Source: Kitagawia praeruptora (lineage: Eukaryota > Streptophyta > Magnoliopsida > Apiales > Apiaceae). From it: DNA of 64,000 nt. Positions 1 through 11,377 of the stretch are shown here, piece by piece; within the stretch, counting starts at the first letter, position 1; every line of letters starts with the position of its first letter. The position numbers and the translations under genes are program-made. The stretch covers positions 114,319,501-114,383,500 of the forward strand of contig CM075345.1 of assembly GCA_037693485.1 (NCBI GenBank). The letters run 5' to 3'. The notes under the pieces were generated by a model that saw only the letters and a list, made by a program, of their open reading frames with translations, had not been told where the DNA came from and did no database searches.

Positions 1-930
1 AGCAATATTCAAATTAGCATGTTCCAAGCTTTTTGCAATAGCATCGACTTTAGAAGCTAAGAGCGAATAATTATCCACTCCATAAATTCCAGCAGCCTTT
101 TTAGAGACATTTCTCTCATTGGACCAATTATAATTGTTGGCTGCCATTTCTTCAAGTAATTGAGTTGCTTGAGTTGGAAGCTTGTTCATTATTGCACCTC
201 CTGCTGCTGCATCAATTGTGCTTTTAAATTGTTCAGAAACACCATTGTAAAATGTTTGCACAATTAGCCAATCAGGGATCCCATGATGAGGACATTTCCT
301 TTGTAAATTCTTGAAACGTTCCCACGCTTCATAAAGAGATTCTGAATCAAACATTCTAAAGCTCGTGATGTCATTCCTCAATTTAGCTGTTTTTCCCGGT
401 GGAAAGTATTTTGCCAAGAAAATTTTAAGAAGTTCTTCCCACGTTGTGATTGAACCTGGGCTTTGCGATTGCAACCATGTTTTTGCACTGTCCCTTAGTG
501 AGAATGGAAAAAGTCTCAACCTGATTGCATCTTCAGCGACACCATTCAGTTTTATTGTGTCGCAAATTTCCACAAAATTGAACAAATGGTCATTGGCATC
601 TTCTGTGACACCTCCTCCAAATTGTGACTGTTGCTCCATCTGAATAAGGCCCGGCTTTAACTCGAAATTATTGGCAGTTACGGTTGGTCTTACAATTCCT
701 GGAAGCAAAATCGTGCTGGGAGCTGCATGCTCTCGTAGAGTACATTCTTGAATATCTCCCATTTCTGATTCTTCTTCACTAAGATTGTCTTCTTGCTCGT
801 TGCTTTGCACTTCTTGACGTCTGTCCTCTTTCTCTTTTTGCAGTCGTTCGTTCCTGGATTTGTTCAACCTTCTGCACCTCTTTTCAATCTCGGGATCAAA
901 TTCCAGAGGCGTGGTTGTCTTTCTTCGCAT
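1..930 (-). CDS. Athila-like Ty3 retrotransposon gag, partial
   Basis: Minus-strand reading frame that opens with ATG at 928-930 and stays open to the window edge (310 codons seen; the rest is off the window). The N-terminus has the acidic LEFDPEIEKR-type start usual for Athila gag, followed by a charged stretch rich in K, R and E. The middle carries the Retrotrans_gag signature: a WLQS block, TTWEELLKIFLAKYFPPGK, then YEAWERFKNLQRKCPHHG, and FYNGVSEQFKSTIDAAAGGA. It would form the virus-like particle of the element. It lies directly downstream of the primer-binding site and LTR at 1037-2669, in the expected order. No stop or frameshift is visible, so the copy may be fairly young. Plus-strand open frames here are shadows. 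Family assignment is by motif recall. Confidence 0.88.
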   Translation of the reverse strand, partial: MRRKTTTPLEFDPEIEKRCRRLNKSRNERLQKEKEDRRQEVQSNEQEDNLSEEESEMGDIQECTLREHAAPSTILLPGIVRPTVTANNFELKPGLIQMEQQSQFGGGVTEDANDHLFNFVEICDTIKLNGVAEDAIRLRLFPFSLRDSAKTWLQSQSPGSITTWEELLKIFLAKYFPPGKTAKLRNDITSFRMFDSESLYEAWERFKNLQRKCPHHGIPDWLIVQTFYNGVSEQFKSTIDAAAGGAIMNKLPTQATQLLEEMAANNYNWSNERNVSKKAAGIYGVDNYSLLASKVDAIAKSLEHANLNIA

Positions 931-1036
931 AAATTCCAAGTAATAAACACCCTGGCAGAAAAAGAAATAAAAACAATCAATTGAAAATTTTCCAAACTAA
1001 TAGAATCTGAAATAAAAATTGATATTAATAATGCCT

Positions 1037-1054
1037 TCCCCGGCAGCGGCGCCA
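1037..1054 (-). other. Primer-binding site of the Athila-like element (tRNA-Asp type)
   Basis: On the minus strand, TGGCGCCGCTGCCGGGGA sits six bases after the LTR end. It complements the 3' end of plant tRNA-Asp with one mismatch as I recall that tRNA, and tRNA-Asp is the usual Athila primer. Confidence 0.8.
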
Positions 1055-1060
1055 AAAACT

Positions 1061-2669
1061 TGTTGGACGTTTTGCAAGCGCACAAAATCGTATACAAGTA
1101 ATATAGTGTTTAAAAGTAGGATGTCGAACCCACGAGGAAGGTTTACTAACTACCGGACTTTAAATCAAACTTCTATTATTTAGAACAATGTAATTTTGGT
1201 GATTTGAATTATGACTAAACATGCAGAAAATTTACTTAAATTATCACAAATTAAATGCTAATAAAAATAAGGAAAATAGAGATATGATCAAAGATCAAAT
1301 ATTTATGTGAAAAGCCTAGGGAAATAATTTCATCATCTCATCGCAATATCAATTTCCTAATGTGGTTCACTTTGTCACGTCATTCTTAATCTTTATGTGA
1401 TAGTGGGATTCGATAATAATTTATATTCCGGTTAGGACATATAAATTCTCTACCAAAAATGCGATTTTTCTACTTTCGTGATAAAACCAAACACTTGGTA
1501 GGCATGGATATCCAAAACCCAAAATTACTACACAACCTATAATGGTATTTTCATCCACTAAAGCAATTATGTTTATTCAACCAAAGAATAATAATCCTCC
1601 CCTCTCGGATATCGAATTACATACATATAATTCAAGCAATTGATCGTCGACAATCAATTACAAGCGTTAAGAACGGATTTGAATAAATCACACAAGAATA
1701 AGAACTACCACATAAACCAAAAAAGTATGATATTGCTTCAAGATGAATCCATTAAATCCCTAGAAAAAGAGTTTAGTTCATGAATAACAATGTAACAACA
1801 ACAAGAAGCATGTTCAAAGAAGACATGGAAATAGAAATTAGAAAGTAAGTAGAAATCCCCTGAATTTCTTCAAGCTCTTCCTTCTCTTTGCTCTGTTTCT
1901 GGACTGCTGGAAATCTGCTCTAAAAATACAACTGCTAAGCCACTGATCTGTCTAAGTATATGGCGTAATTTTGTAGCTATTAGTGTGTATGAATGAGATT
2001 CCCACACCCCTGCACTTCTCTTGTATTTATAGCAAAAACAAATCAGTTTTCCAGCCCACAAAAGTAGCACACCAACAGCCCATCTCCCTTGCTTTTCTGC
2101 TTTTGAGCTGGCTTGTTGGAGAGCTTTCTATTTTTCTCTGAATTATTGCTGGATCTTTTCATGATTCCAGCACTATAATTTCAATAATAATCAGTCCCAC
2201 TCTCTTAATCTATAACCTTCTTTCATTATGAATCCAACTACTCCACTAAACTCACCAACAAAGCCACACCAAAACAAATTAAATTATGAAATGGAGTTTC
2301 TTAAATAATGCTTGTGCAAAGTAATTCAAGCTGTTGACTTCAGAAAAATTCTGGTAACAATAGGAACTGCATTAAAATCTGAGACCAAGTTGTAATTAAA
2401 GGCCTTCTCTCAAGCTTTCCAACGATACCAAGATCGCCTAAATCGGACTCCCGGAGCTCCCGCAATAGCCAAAACAGTGACCGTCGTGCAAGAAATCCGA
2501 AAAATCAGATTTTCTGCTCCAAAATATATTATTTCCGCTCCAAGCCTCCTAATATAAGAATTCCTAATTTTCTACAATAAAACACGAAAATAGATAAAAT
2601 ACAAATCCAATTTCATGCAAAAATTGATTAAAAATATAGGGATGAACTAATAATATTATCTACTTATCA
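1061..2669 (-). mobile_element. 5' LTR of the Athila-like retrotransposon
   Basis: About 1.6 kb, reading on the minus strand from TGATAAGTAGATAA at 2669 to CCAACA at 1061, so it has the TG...CA ends of an LTR. It is followed immediately by the primer-binding site and gag. The TGATAAGT start is typical of Athila LTRs. The partner LTR lies beyond position 1, so the target duplication cannot be checked. The short open frame at 1870-2070 has no recognisable product. Confidence 0.8.
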
Positions 2670-5399
2670 GAGACGCAGTCGGGGTGGAGGTGGGAGCCGC
2701 CGGCGTCGCCACGGCGTCCGGCCGGCGACCACCAACGGTGGTGGTGATTTTTGTATTATTATTCTATTATTGTTGTAATATTTAAATAATTATGATGAAT
2801 AAAATGTGGATTAATCATTGTAAAAGAAAAATAATTGAATTGGGAATAATTTAATTGTTTGTTGGTAATAATCTTGATAGGAAAACAGTAATTAAATAAT
2901 TAATTGTACATTAGTATGATTAATTGTTAATTTAGATTGATATGAATAAAAGTGGAATAAAATATGAGATTTAAGTGTGATTTTGTTTCATTAAAAGAAA
3001 AAGAAAAAGAGATTAACTTATAATAGAATTTGGATTGTTTTTAATAGAGTTACATTTTTCTAAAGTGAGAATAATAATAATTATGGGTTTGAAATCCAAA
3101 TAAAAATGGATCCTTGAACTATTGTTTTGAGAATAAAATAGAGAGTAATAATATTGTTCCTCTAAAATGGACTTAATTAATTAGATAATTTTAGAGACTT
3201 GTAGAGAACTCATAAGAGCTAAATTATTTGTGATTTAATTAGTTAATTAATTGTTAGCAAATAAATAGGACTAATTAGTGATCTTTTGTGTAAACCATAG
3301 AGACTTGAATACGAGCCAAAACAAATTAGCAATGCGAATGTGATAACGATATAATTAGAGGACTTTATTTTAAAAGAGGAATTATAGAAAATTTTGTTGA
3401 TTGTGTGAACACCCTCTTTACTTGTTACGTTGTTAAATAAATAAGTTATTGCCATATATTTAGGAAGAATTAGAGACCTTTAATTGAGGAATTTTATTTC
3501 GAATATTTGTAATTGTTTTGCATGGTGAATAAAACCCGAGACACTTAAAAATAATAGGAAAAGCGAATAGAGCCTCCATTTAATTTATTAAATTGAGAAT
3601 AAGGCATCAATGAGATTTTAAAACTTCGAGAATATTTTCCTAATTATTTGTTCAAGAATTATTTATTTATCAAGAGCATGATTACTGAATTATGTGACAT
3701 TACGTGATTAATTTCTTACCCGAGTACTAAAATAGTTTTGATAATTAATTATAGATTATAGAAATTCTTTCTGAGACTTGAGAATCTTGCTCGCGGGTAA
3801 CGCTTTTATTTATTCGGTTGAGTTAACGTCGAGACAGAGGCAAGTTCATTCCTACTCTAACTCTCGGAAATTTTGGTATTTCTGTTCGTATTATTTAAAT
3901 TCTTAATTATTTTCAAACTATTAATTATGAGATTTATTTACTGCTCTTTATGATGCAATATTTTCTTTTGAGCATTATTTCTCGTAAAATATTACGATAC
4001 TGTTAATTTAGTTTACTTGCGAAATACATTACCTATAAGCGTAGAAGCAATTTCATTGCAATCGGGTCGGTCTCTTTGATTCGAGACGACTATTTATTTC
4101 GATTCAGTGAAACTATTCTCATTCGTTCGAGATAGTTAAATTCATTCTTTTCAGTCGGATTTATTGTACAAATTCGACAACGTTTATTGACTATCTTTTA
4201 ATTGGTTCATCGTTCGAATCAATCAATAGGGATTATGCTATATAAAATCTGTTAGAGTTTTACTCTTGTGTCGAATGAAAAATATTCTATCTAACATTCA
4301 TCAATTTGAAGTATTACAATTATTCGAGTAGTACTACTTGTTCAGTACGACTCATTTTATTTCATTTTGAGACTATCCTCATTATTTCGAGATAGTTGTC
4401 TTTCTTGTCAAGGGTTGGCACTTTGTTCGTGCCAACCAATTAAAGCATATTTATTGAGAGTTACATCAATCCATTGTTCGGATTGGTGGCATATTGAGTA
4501 AAACTGGCAGTCCGCCAGATCAATTAAACATTTTCTTGTGAAGTTTATCTCAAAGTGTCAGTTCATTAAATATTCGGGAATTCTGTATTCTACTGGTCAA
4601 TTTTGGGAAAGAGGCCCATTTTAGAGAAAAAGAGAGACTCGTGATCCGTTTTAAGGACACGAGAATATTTAGGCACTATGATGCCAGGGTTGATATAACC
4701 ACCCACTATGATGCTAGCATTCATACTATATATTATATTCGTTGATATCGTATTGTAGCCGTGATCGGGCGAAGTACGGTGTCATTGGAGGACGGTGTTC
4801 CCGGTCGGATAGTTGATCGCCCCGCCGAGATACCGAAAGGATGGAAGACCAGTTATTCTTTTATCATGAATCATCAGAGTTTCACAAAAAGAGTCATTTC
4901 GAGTATTTCTACTTTCGGGACGAGTCTTGAGTCAAAGTTTTCAGAGTTTGTTATCTTATCAGTTTTATTTAAATTCGAGTATTTTCTTTCGGTATATATT
5001 ACTATATTTATGTACCGAGCCAGGAGAGAATTTGCTGAGCACCATAGTTGCTCACTCTTGCTTTACAATATTTGTTCAGCTGTCAAGATGGAGAAAGGCG
5101 AGACATCCAGCCAGAGAAACAAAGGGAAGGAGAAAGCTCCAGGCTATGCTGACAAGGACTAGAATGGCCAGCTAAAACCTTTTTCTTTTCTATCTTTATA
5201 GACTTTTGCAAGATATTTTCGGTGATGTAATAAGCGTATTGTAATAAAGTATGAATCCGATCTTGGATCTGTGGAGTGGGACTGTTCCGCTCCGTTGTAA
5301 TAAAGATTTTATTGTTATCGAGCTAACGTGTGTTGCAGGATGCTGAGACCTGATGTGGCGACCCGGGTCCCCGGACAGGGCGGATTTGGGGGCGTCACA
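2670..5399 (-). mobile_element. Long LTR (Ty3-type), probably interrupted by the Athila-like element
   Basis: The right edge at 5399 reads TGTGACGCCCCCAAATCC on the minus strand, a form typical of the start of long Ty3 LTRs (Tekay/Del and relatives). The interior is AT-rich, with a GC-rich patch at 2680-2740 and no convincing protein. The open frame at 4761-5162 (133 codons) is not recognised and is probably chance reading of LTR sequence. No tRNA-Met primer-binding site was found, consistent with the LTR being cut by the Athila-like insertion at 2669/2670. Its true left end is therefore unknown. Confidence 0.5.
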
Positions 5400-6800
5400 G
5401 TTTTCTTATTATAAACAGCGTATACATATTTTTAATATATTTATGAATAATTGAAAAATATGATATTATATTAATCTATACATTTAAACAACATCTTTAT
5501 ATGCAACAATCTATGCATATATGTAATCAAAACCATAAAAAACCCACTCGAAGTCAGATTTTTAATATATTAATGATTATAAGATTAGTTTTAAATTAAA
5601 AGGGTAACGTGTTTTAATTTGAAAGAAAATATTAATGATTGGAAGATATGATATACGATTGATGTTTTTAGGAGTTAATAAAAGGTAATATCTTCAATTA
5701 AAAGTAAATGCGAAAAAAGGCAATTGACTACTTACCATTAATTTATATTATGTTAATATTTATTTTAGAAATTTTAATAGTATAGATATCATATATATTT
5801 TTTTATAATGAAGGATAAATAAGTAAATTCACTTAGTACCAAAAAACAGGTACCAAAACTTTCAATGTTTCGGAATTTATATAATAGTATAGATTAGTAT
5901 TAACTAATCAATTACCTTTTTGAGCCAAAATACGTTACCTTTTCTCTTTTCTCTAACTAAAATCTCTATTTTTCCAATTGTATCATGGACGGTTACCTTT
6001 TTCAAACACGTTACCTTTTTTCCTTTCTCTTACGAAAATATCTCTTTTTCCAATTATAACCGGGCGTTCTATTTAATTAAAATAATAATATTATAGTACT
6101 AATAATTAACTGATTACCTTTTCAACTAAAACGTATCATCCTTTATATTTTTTCTAATTAAATTCCCTTTTTTCTAGAAATTTCAGGGGCAACAATAATT
6201 TCTCATTTTCTAAAACTATGAGCAATTTTATTTAGTAAAATAACATAATTAAATTATAATTACTATAAACTAATCAATTACCTTTTTCACATAAATTATG
6301 TCATCTTTTTAATTTTCACGTTACCTTTCTATTTTTTAAAACTAAAATCTCTCTTTTTCCGATTATGTCACGAACGGTTCTGTTTAATACAATAAACTAA
6401 TAATATTATAATATCAATAATTAAGCGATTACTTTTTTTTATCTAAAACGTATCATCTTCTATTTAATGAAATAAAATAATAATTATATAAATACTAATA
6501 ATTAGCCGATTACCTTTTTCAAGTAAAACCTATCATTTTTTCTATATTTTCTAACTAAAATCCCTCATTTTCTAGAAATATCACGGATAACATTTATATA
6601 ATTATTTTTATTGATTTCACAGTATTAAAAATTAGACAGAATAATATTTATTTGGTTTTGATTTTGGTTTGGAATTTAAGAATTAAAGTTTTAATGAATT
6701 ACCCGATGTTATAATAATATACAGGACACTAGAAAGGTACCTTTAAAATATTTGCTTGGCCTTTCAATTTTATATTTTACATGTCATAATAACAAAGGTA
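5400..6800. repeat. AT-rich degenerate repeat array, Helitron-like family
   Basis: From about 5880 the sequence repeats imperfect modules containing ACTAATCAATTACCTTTTT, then CTAAAATCTCTCTTTTTCC, then AATTATGTCACGGACGG. The same module order recurs at 30725-31818, which ends in a Helitron-type CTAG. A possible end here is CACTAG near 6731. No gene is visible. Two members of one dispersed family are clear; the Helitron label is inference. Confidence 0.5.
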
Positions 6801-7599
6801 GTTGGAAAGATTACAAGTTAATGACATTGACACAGTACAGACTATGTTATTTGTAAATAATCTTGGGACTCAATTTGATACTTATAGACATTATTTTGTT
6901 TTCAAGCAAACTTATGTTCATTATGGATTTGTTCAACTTAAGGTTCATGGGGTAGACATGCTACGTACCAGAAGGTCTTATGGAATAACATACTTTTTAT
7001 CGGATGTCTCCGAAGGGACTATGGAATAGCATACTTAGAAGCTCAGACCCACGTCACAAGCCTCACCCTCTGGGTCAGGCAACATTGCTCTTATTTATGC
7101 TCTAAATATCTTCTTTACTCGCGTTCAATTTCACTTCATATATGATCTCATATTAGCACTTTCACTTGAGCTCCATATTGAAATATAAAAGCACTAACTT
7201 TTCCCTTTTTCATTTTAGTTGGCTTTTTGAGAGAGAATAGGTAGTGGAAAATGTGATTGTTATAATTTGTAATCATACATTATTTGAAGATAAAAGTGAA
7301 TAAGTGAGCTTCTTGCGGAGACCTGTGTTTTTGGTAAACAGTATTATCCTTCATTTTTTTAATCTTCTTTATTTCTTTAATGCCCATTTTTATCGTTACA
7401 CAGCATTTGGAGCGACCCAATTTAGATTGGAACAAAAAATTCTATTATGATATTGTACTTATTTTCAGTACTGTTGTAGTACTAAGATTGCACCTCCAGC
7501 CTTTCTCTTCTCCTCCAGCTACATAATTTTAAATATTGAAAACAAAATACAATAAAAGAAGAAGTTTGCATTTATAAATATAGATTACAAGCAGAGAGA

Positions 7600-7708
7600 G
7601 ATGTTTAGTTACAGATAGACTACATAACAACAACATAAGTGATAAAAAGAAAGATGTTAGTTACAGATAGACTACATAGCAGCAACATAAGTGATAAAAA
7701 GAAAGATG
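7600..7708. repeat. Tandem duplication, about 53-bp unit, two copies
   Basis: Two adjacent copies of a unit containing TTAGTTACAGATAGACTACA and CATAAGTGATAAAAAGAAAG, differing at a few bases. The surrounding 6800-8190 interval holds no recognisable gene. Confidence 0.75.
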
Positions 7709-8194
7709 GTCAACATGATGATCAAGCTAATGAAGTATTGAAGTAATTAACAAGTCTGAACCACATAAGCAACTTCCATTTTATAGGTATCGTTTATCAT
7801 AACGTGGGTAATGAGTTTATGTATTTCCATTAATTTTATTTTTGGTCACCCCTCTAAGTTGATCACAAAAAAATTAACAACCCATCAAAATAAGTAGTTT
7901 AAAAATATATTCAAATTCAAATTATTATATTCTTTTCAATAAGAACATACTTTTAATATAATAAAGTCAATAAAATAAAAATTCAACAATTTCAGAAAGC
8001 GAGAGTCATGGTGAAAAACCTTAATTTGAACATAAACTATAAATCTACTAGAATATTTATCTGATATTTTGGCTTGCTTATTTAATTGTATAATTTACTT
8101 ATTTTTAATAAAAGAATCTATATTAATAATATATATACACTGTATTTTCATACATGAATTTACTAATATCGTTTAATGGTGACGCTCTGGTGAG

Positions 8195-8460
8195 AATGAG
8201 AACAGTGAGGACACACATACTCACTACATTTCAAGCTATTTTAAAGGGTCCCGCTAGGGACATCTTCACAAAAAAAATCTTATAATTTTTCCCTCTATCC
8301 ATTCATAAAAAAATTAACAAAATAAAATAAAATGAGAACAGTGAAAACACACATATTCGCTACATTTCAAGCTATTTTAAAGGACCCCGCTAGGGGCATC
8401 TTCACACAAAAGTTTTATAATTCTACCCTCTATCCATTCATAAAAAAAATTAACAAAAAA
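8195..8460. repeat. Tandem duplication, about 136-bp unit, two copies
   Basis: Each copy contains AATGAGAACAGTGA, CTACATTTCAAGCTATTTTA, CCCGCTAGGG and CTCTATCCATTCATAAAAA in the same order. The copies differ by scattered substitutions and small indels. No coding content. Confidence 0.8.
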
Positions 8461-8879
8461 AATTAAAAATTGCTTGAAATGTGGTCTCATTGTTCTCCAA
8501 CATTTACATATTATATTAACTATGAGGTCTCATAGTTAATATAAGATGTTCTTGATATTATATGAGTTTTAATGTTTTGGAGCCATTTAATGTTTTGGAG
8601 CCGTTGGGGGTGAAGGGATTATCATTTCCGCATTTGAATAATGAAGACAATTTATTATTGTTTTCAATTAGAGAACAATATTTGTAAAAATATTTATTAC
8701 TTTTATTGCAGATTTTGATGGATTAAATAAATTTTCAACATTGTTAAAATAGAATTGTATGCTACATTTTTATATAAATTTTAGCATATTATTATTTTAT
8801 TAAATACTTATATAACTGTATATAATATCTTTCTAAGAATTGATTATTTATATAATTGCATACAATATCTTTTTAAGAA

Positions 8880-9027
8880 ATCAATCAAATTAATTTGTTA
8901 AATTTTTGGTATTGTCAATTTAAATTAAATAATATGTTTTAAGAAATCAATCAAATTTGTTAAATTTTTGGTATTATCATTTTAAATTAAATAAGATGCC
9001 GTGTACGAAGTACGGGCAAAATGCTAG
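8880..9027 (+). mobile_element. Helitron-type 3' end
   Basis: Ends with the hairpin CCGTGTACGAAGTACGGG followed closely by CTAG and then T, the arrangement of a Helitron 3' terminus inserting at AT. Just upstream is an imperfect duplication of AAGAAATCAATCAAATT plus TTAAATTTTTGGTATT. The 5' end was not located. Confidence 0.45.
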
Positions 9028-9066
9028 TAATAGTACAAAAAGTCCTTCTAACCCTAGCCCAAGTTT

Positions 9067-9092
9067 TCTCTCTCTCTCTCTCTCTCTCTCTT
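9067..9092. repeat. (CT)n microsatellite
   Basis: About 13 CT units, flanked on both sides by CTTCTAACCCTAGCC-like sequence. Confidence 0.9.
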
Positions 9093-9282
9093 CTAACCCT
9101 AGCCTCAATTAAAAAGTTTTGAGGGGGCTTCCATCGGTTTTCACCGGTGGAAAGTCCCAATTCCTTTTCGTTTTCTTGTTTTTATATCTTGTTTTTCATT
9201 CAATAAAACTCCCAATTTATTTGAGTTCCAATAAATTTCCAATTTATTTGTAACAGGTTTGTCATTCTACTAAAATACGTTA

Positions 9283-9648
9283 GGGTGTGTTTGGGATTGC
9301 TGTTGCAGACAGCAACAGCAGCTTATTTCTGAAAAGTAGCTGAAAAGGTGTTTGGTAAAATTTAAAAGCTGCTTTCCTGAAAAGTGCTTTTGGCTTAAAA
9401 GCTGTTTTTAGAGAAAGCAAGTCCCCCCATGCTTTTGAAAAAAGCTGCTTTTTAGCTTTTGCGGAAAGCAGTTGTTGATTTCAAAATCAAACCTCACCAA
9501 AAACATTATTTTTAATATATTTTTACATCAAAACATGCATATATCAAAAATATTACCAAACAATCTTCAGCTTTTTACAACAGCACTTTTTTTACCAGCA
9601 CTTTTTCTAACAGCACATCAATTTTTAACAGCAATCCCAAACAGAGCC
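9283..9648. mobile_element. Tourist-like (PIF/Harbinger) MITE
   Basis: 366 bp with inverted ends GGGTGTGTTTGGGATTGCTG and the complement of CAGCAATCCCAAACAGAGCC, flanked by the 3-bp direct repeat TTA at 9280-9282 and 9649-9651. End sequence and TTA duplication fit PIF/Harbinger MITEs. It has no coding capacity; the short open frame at 9472-9678 is incidental. Confidence 0.85.
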
Positions 9649-10036
9649 TTAGTCTATATATTACTGTTGATGACTTAATGGTACACGAGAGTTGCCAAAA
9701 TTTTAGAGTTAATATTTTAGTGTTAATCGATCACAGGTACATATATCAGATTTAATAAAATGTAATTGATAAAGGAGGACAAAATTGTCTTTTGCAAATG
9801 TGTGGTTAATAAATTAATCATTATTATACTTTAAAATGGGACATATTAATAATTTGAGATAGATTTGTAATTACAAATAAACATGGGACACAATTATAAA
9901 TGACCTTTTAAAATGGGATATATTAGAGAAAAAAACTCAAAAATGATTGGATTGATTTGATCGAGTTTGTGAACTCACAAACATCATTGGTACGGTGTGT
10001 TATAATTTATATAGGAGAACATAGAAAAGATACTTA

Positions 10037-11140
10037 GGGATGGAAAAAAATTCGATCCGACGGATATCTGATTCGAAATCCGATTTTATGCCCGATTCGA
10101 ACCCATTTTTTTGGATTTAGATATGGATATGGATTTAAATTTTAATCCGAAATATTTTGGATATGGATATGGATTTCATGTATACCGAACCGAAACCCGA
10201 AATTCAATTCGAATTCAACGGATACCTGAAACATGAAAAAAAACCCGAATTTATTTATTATAAATTATAAATATTATATATCATATACTCCCTCCGTCCC
10301 TAAATATCATTCCTGTTTTGACTGGACACGTTTGCCAATGCGTACTTTTGATCGTTAATATCTTCAATTTCGTATTAGTTTTAGATATAAAAACTTCACT
10401 GTATTAAAGTACTCATAAATACGAATCCAACAAGATCACTCATGACTATATTTGATCTTATAGATTAAACGTAAATTAGTAATTTGTCTCATGTTATGAA
10501 CAATCCCGACATTTCAAATAAGAAAAGTAAAAAGAGACAGAGGGAGTAATATATAAGCTTAAATAGAGGTTGATCCGATTAATAAGTTTAAATCACGACC
10601 ACAAATACACACAAATCCCTAATTGACTTATTAACCTCAGATGTCCCCCCTTTCTCTATCTCCTTTCATTACCACCTGCAATCACCCACCTCGCAGCCAT
10701 CTTGTCTCTCCGTTCACGCCTCTGCCGCATTCTCCCCAACCCACAGTCGTTTTCTCCCCTTAATTCAAACTCGCAGCTCCTTCACCAACAACCCACCTCA
10801 CGCCATCACCTTCATCCCTCTACCTCTGTTTCCCCCTTCTCCTATCGCCTCCACAGCGCCGCCGCTCGTCCCATCGTTGTTCTCCCCTTTATTCTTCTCC
10901 GTCAACATCCACGCAGCCCCCTCTCTCCACCTTCAAACCCCATATAACCTCCTTCTCCCCTGTTCGTTACTATCATAGTGTGTATGTGTGTGTGAAGGAA
11001 ACGACTGTGGGTATCAAATTTCGGGTCTCAGGTATTAAAATTTGGGTTTCGGTTATTAAAATTTGGGTATTCAAAAAATTTCGGGTATCGGGTATATCCG
11101 AATCCGATCCGAAATCCGTTGGATCGGATTTGGATATTAA
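10037..11140. mobile_element. Degenerate CCGAA-rich element (hAT-like), left part
   Basis: Starts with TTAGGGATGGAAAAAAATTC and is packed with variants of GATCCGA, CCCGAAA and GGATATGG. The same word set recurs at 31965-32590, where the end reads ACCGTTCCCATCCCTA. The block is interrupted by a Stowaway MITE (10288-10546) and by the CACTA element at 11144. Similar words resume after 26961. The C-rich stretch at 10620-10960 carries an 81-codon open frame that I do not recognise. Confidence 0.45.
10288..10546. mobile_element. Stowaway-like MITE
   Basis: Begins CTCCCTCCGTCC and ends GACAGAGGGAG, flanked by TA on both sides, about 259 bp. Ends and TA target fit the Tc1/mariner Stowaway class. Confidence 0.85.
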
Positions 11141-11377
11141 CTTCACTACGCCACATATGGGCTTCAGCAACACTTTTTTCAGTGTTACGAGCAAAAGTGT
11201 AGCCATATATGCCTTAAAATTGGTCTACGGTAACACTTTTTTTTTATGTTACAATTGATAGTAACCAGTGTTACCATAGCCATAAATCGGTATCTATGGT
11301 AACACCAAAATCAATGTTACCATTGATCTTTAAAAAAAGTGTTACCAAAAGTGGAAAAAAATAGGCAAACTAGTATT

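Noticed and set aside
365..643. 92-codon plus-strand open frame
   Set aside because: Antisense shadow of the gag gene on the minus strand.
4761..5162. 133-codon open frame in the long LTR
   Set aside because: No recognisable motif, and LTR context; likely chance.
6802..7029. 75-codon open frame in AT-rich repeat DNA
   Set aside because: Lacks an ATG at its stated start and shows no known motif.
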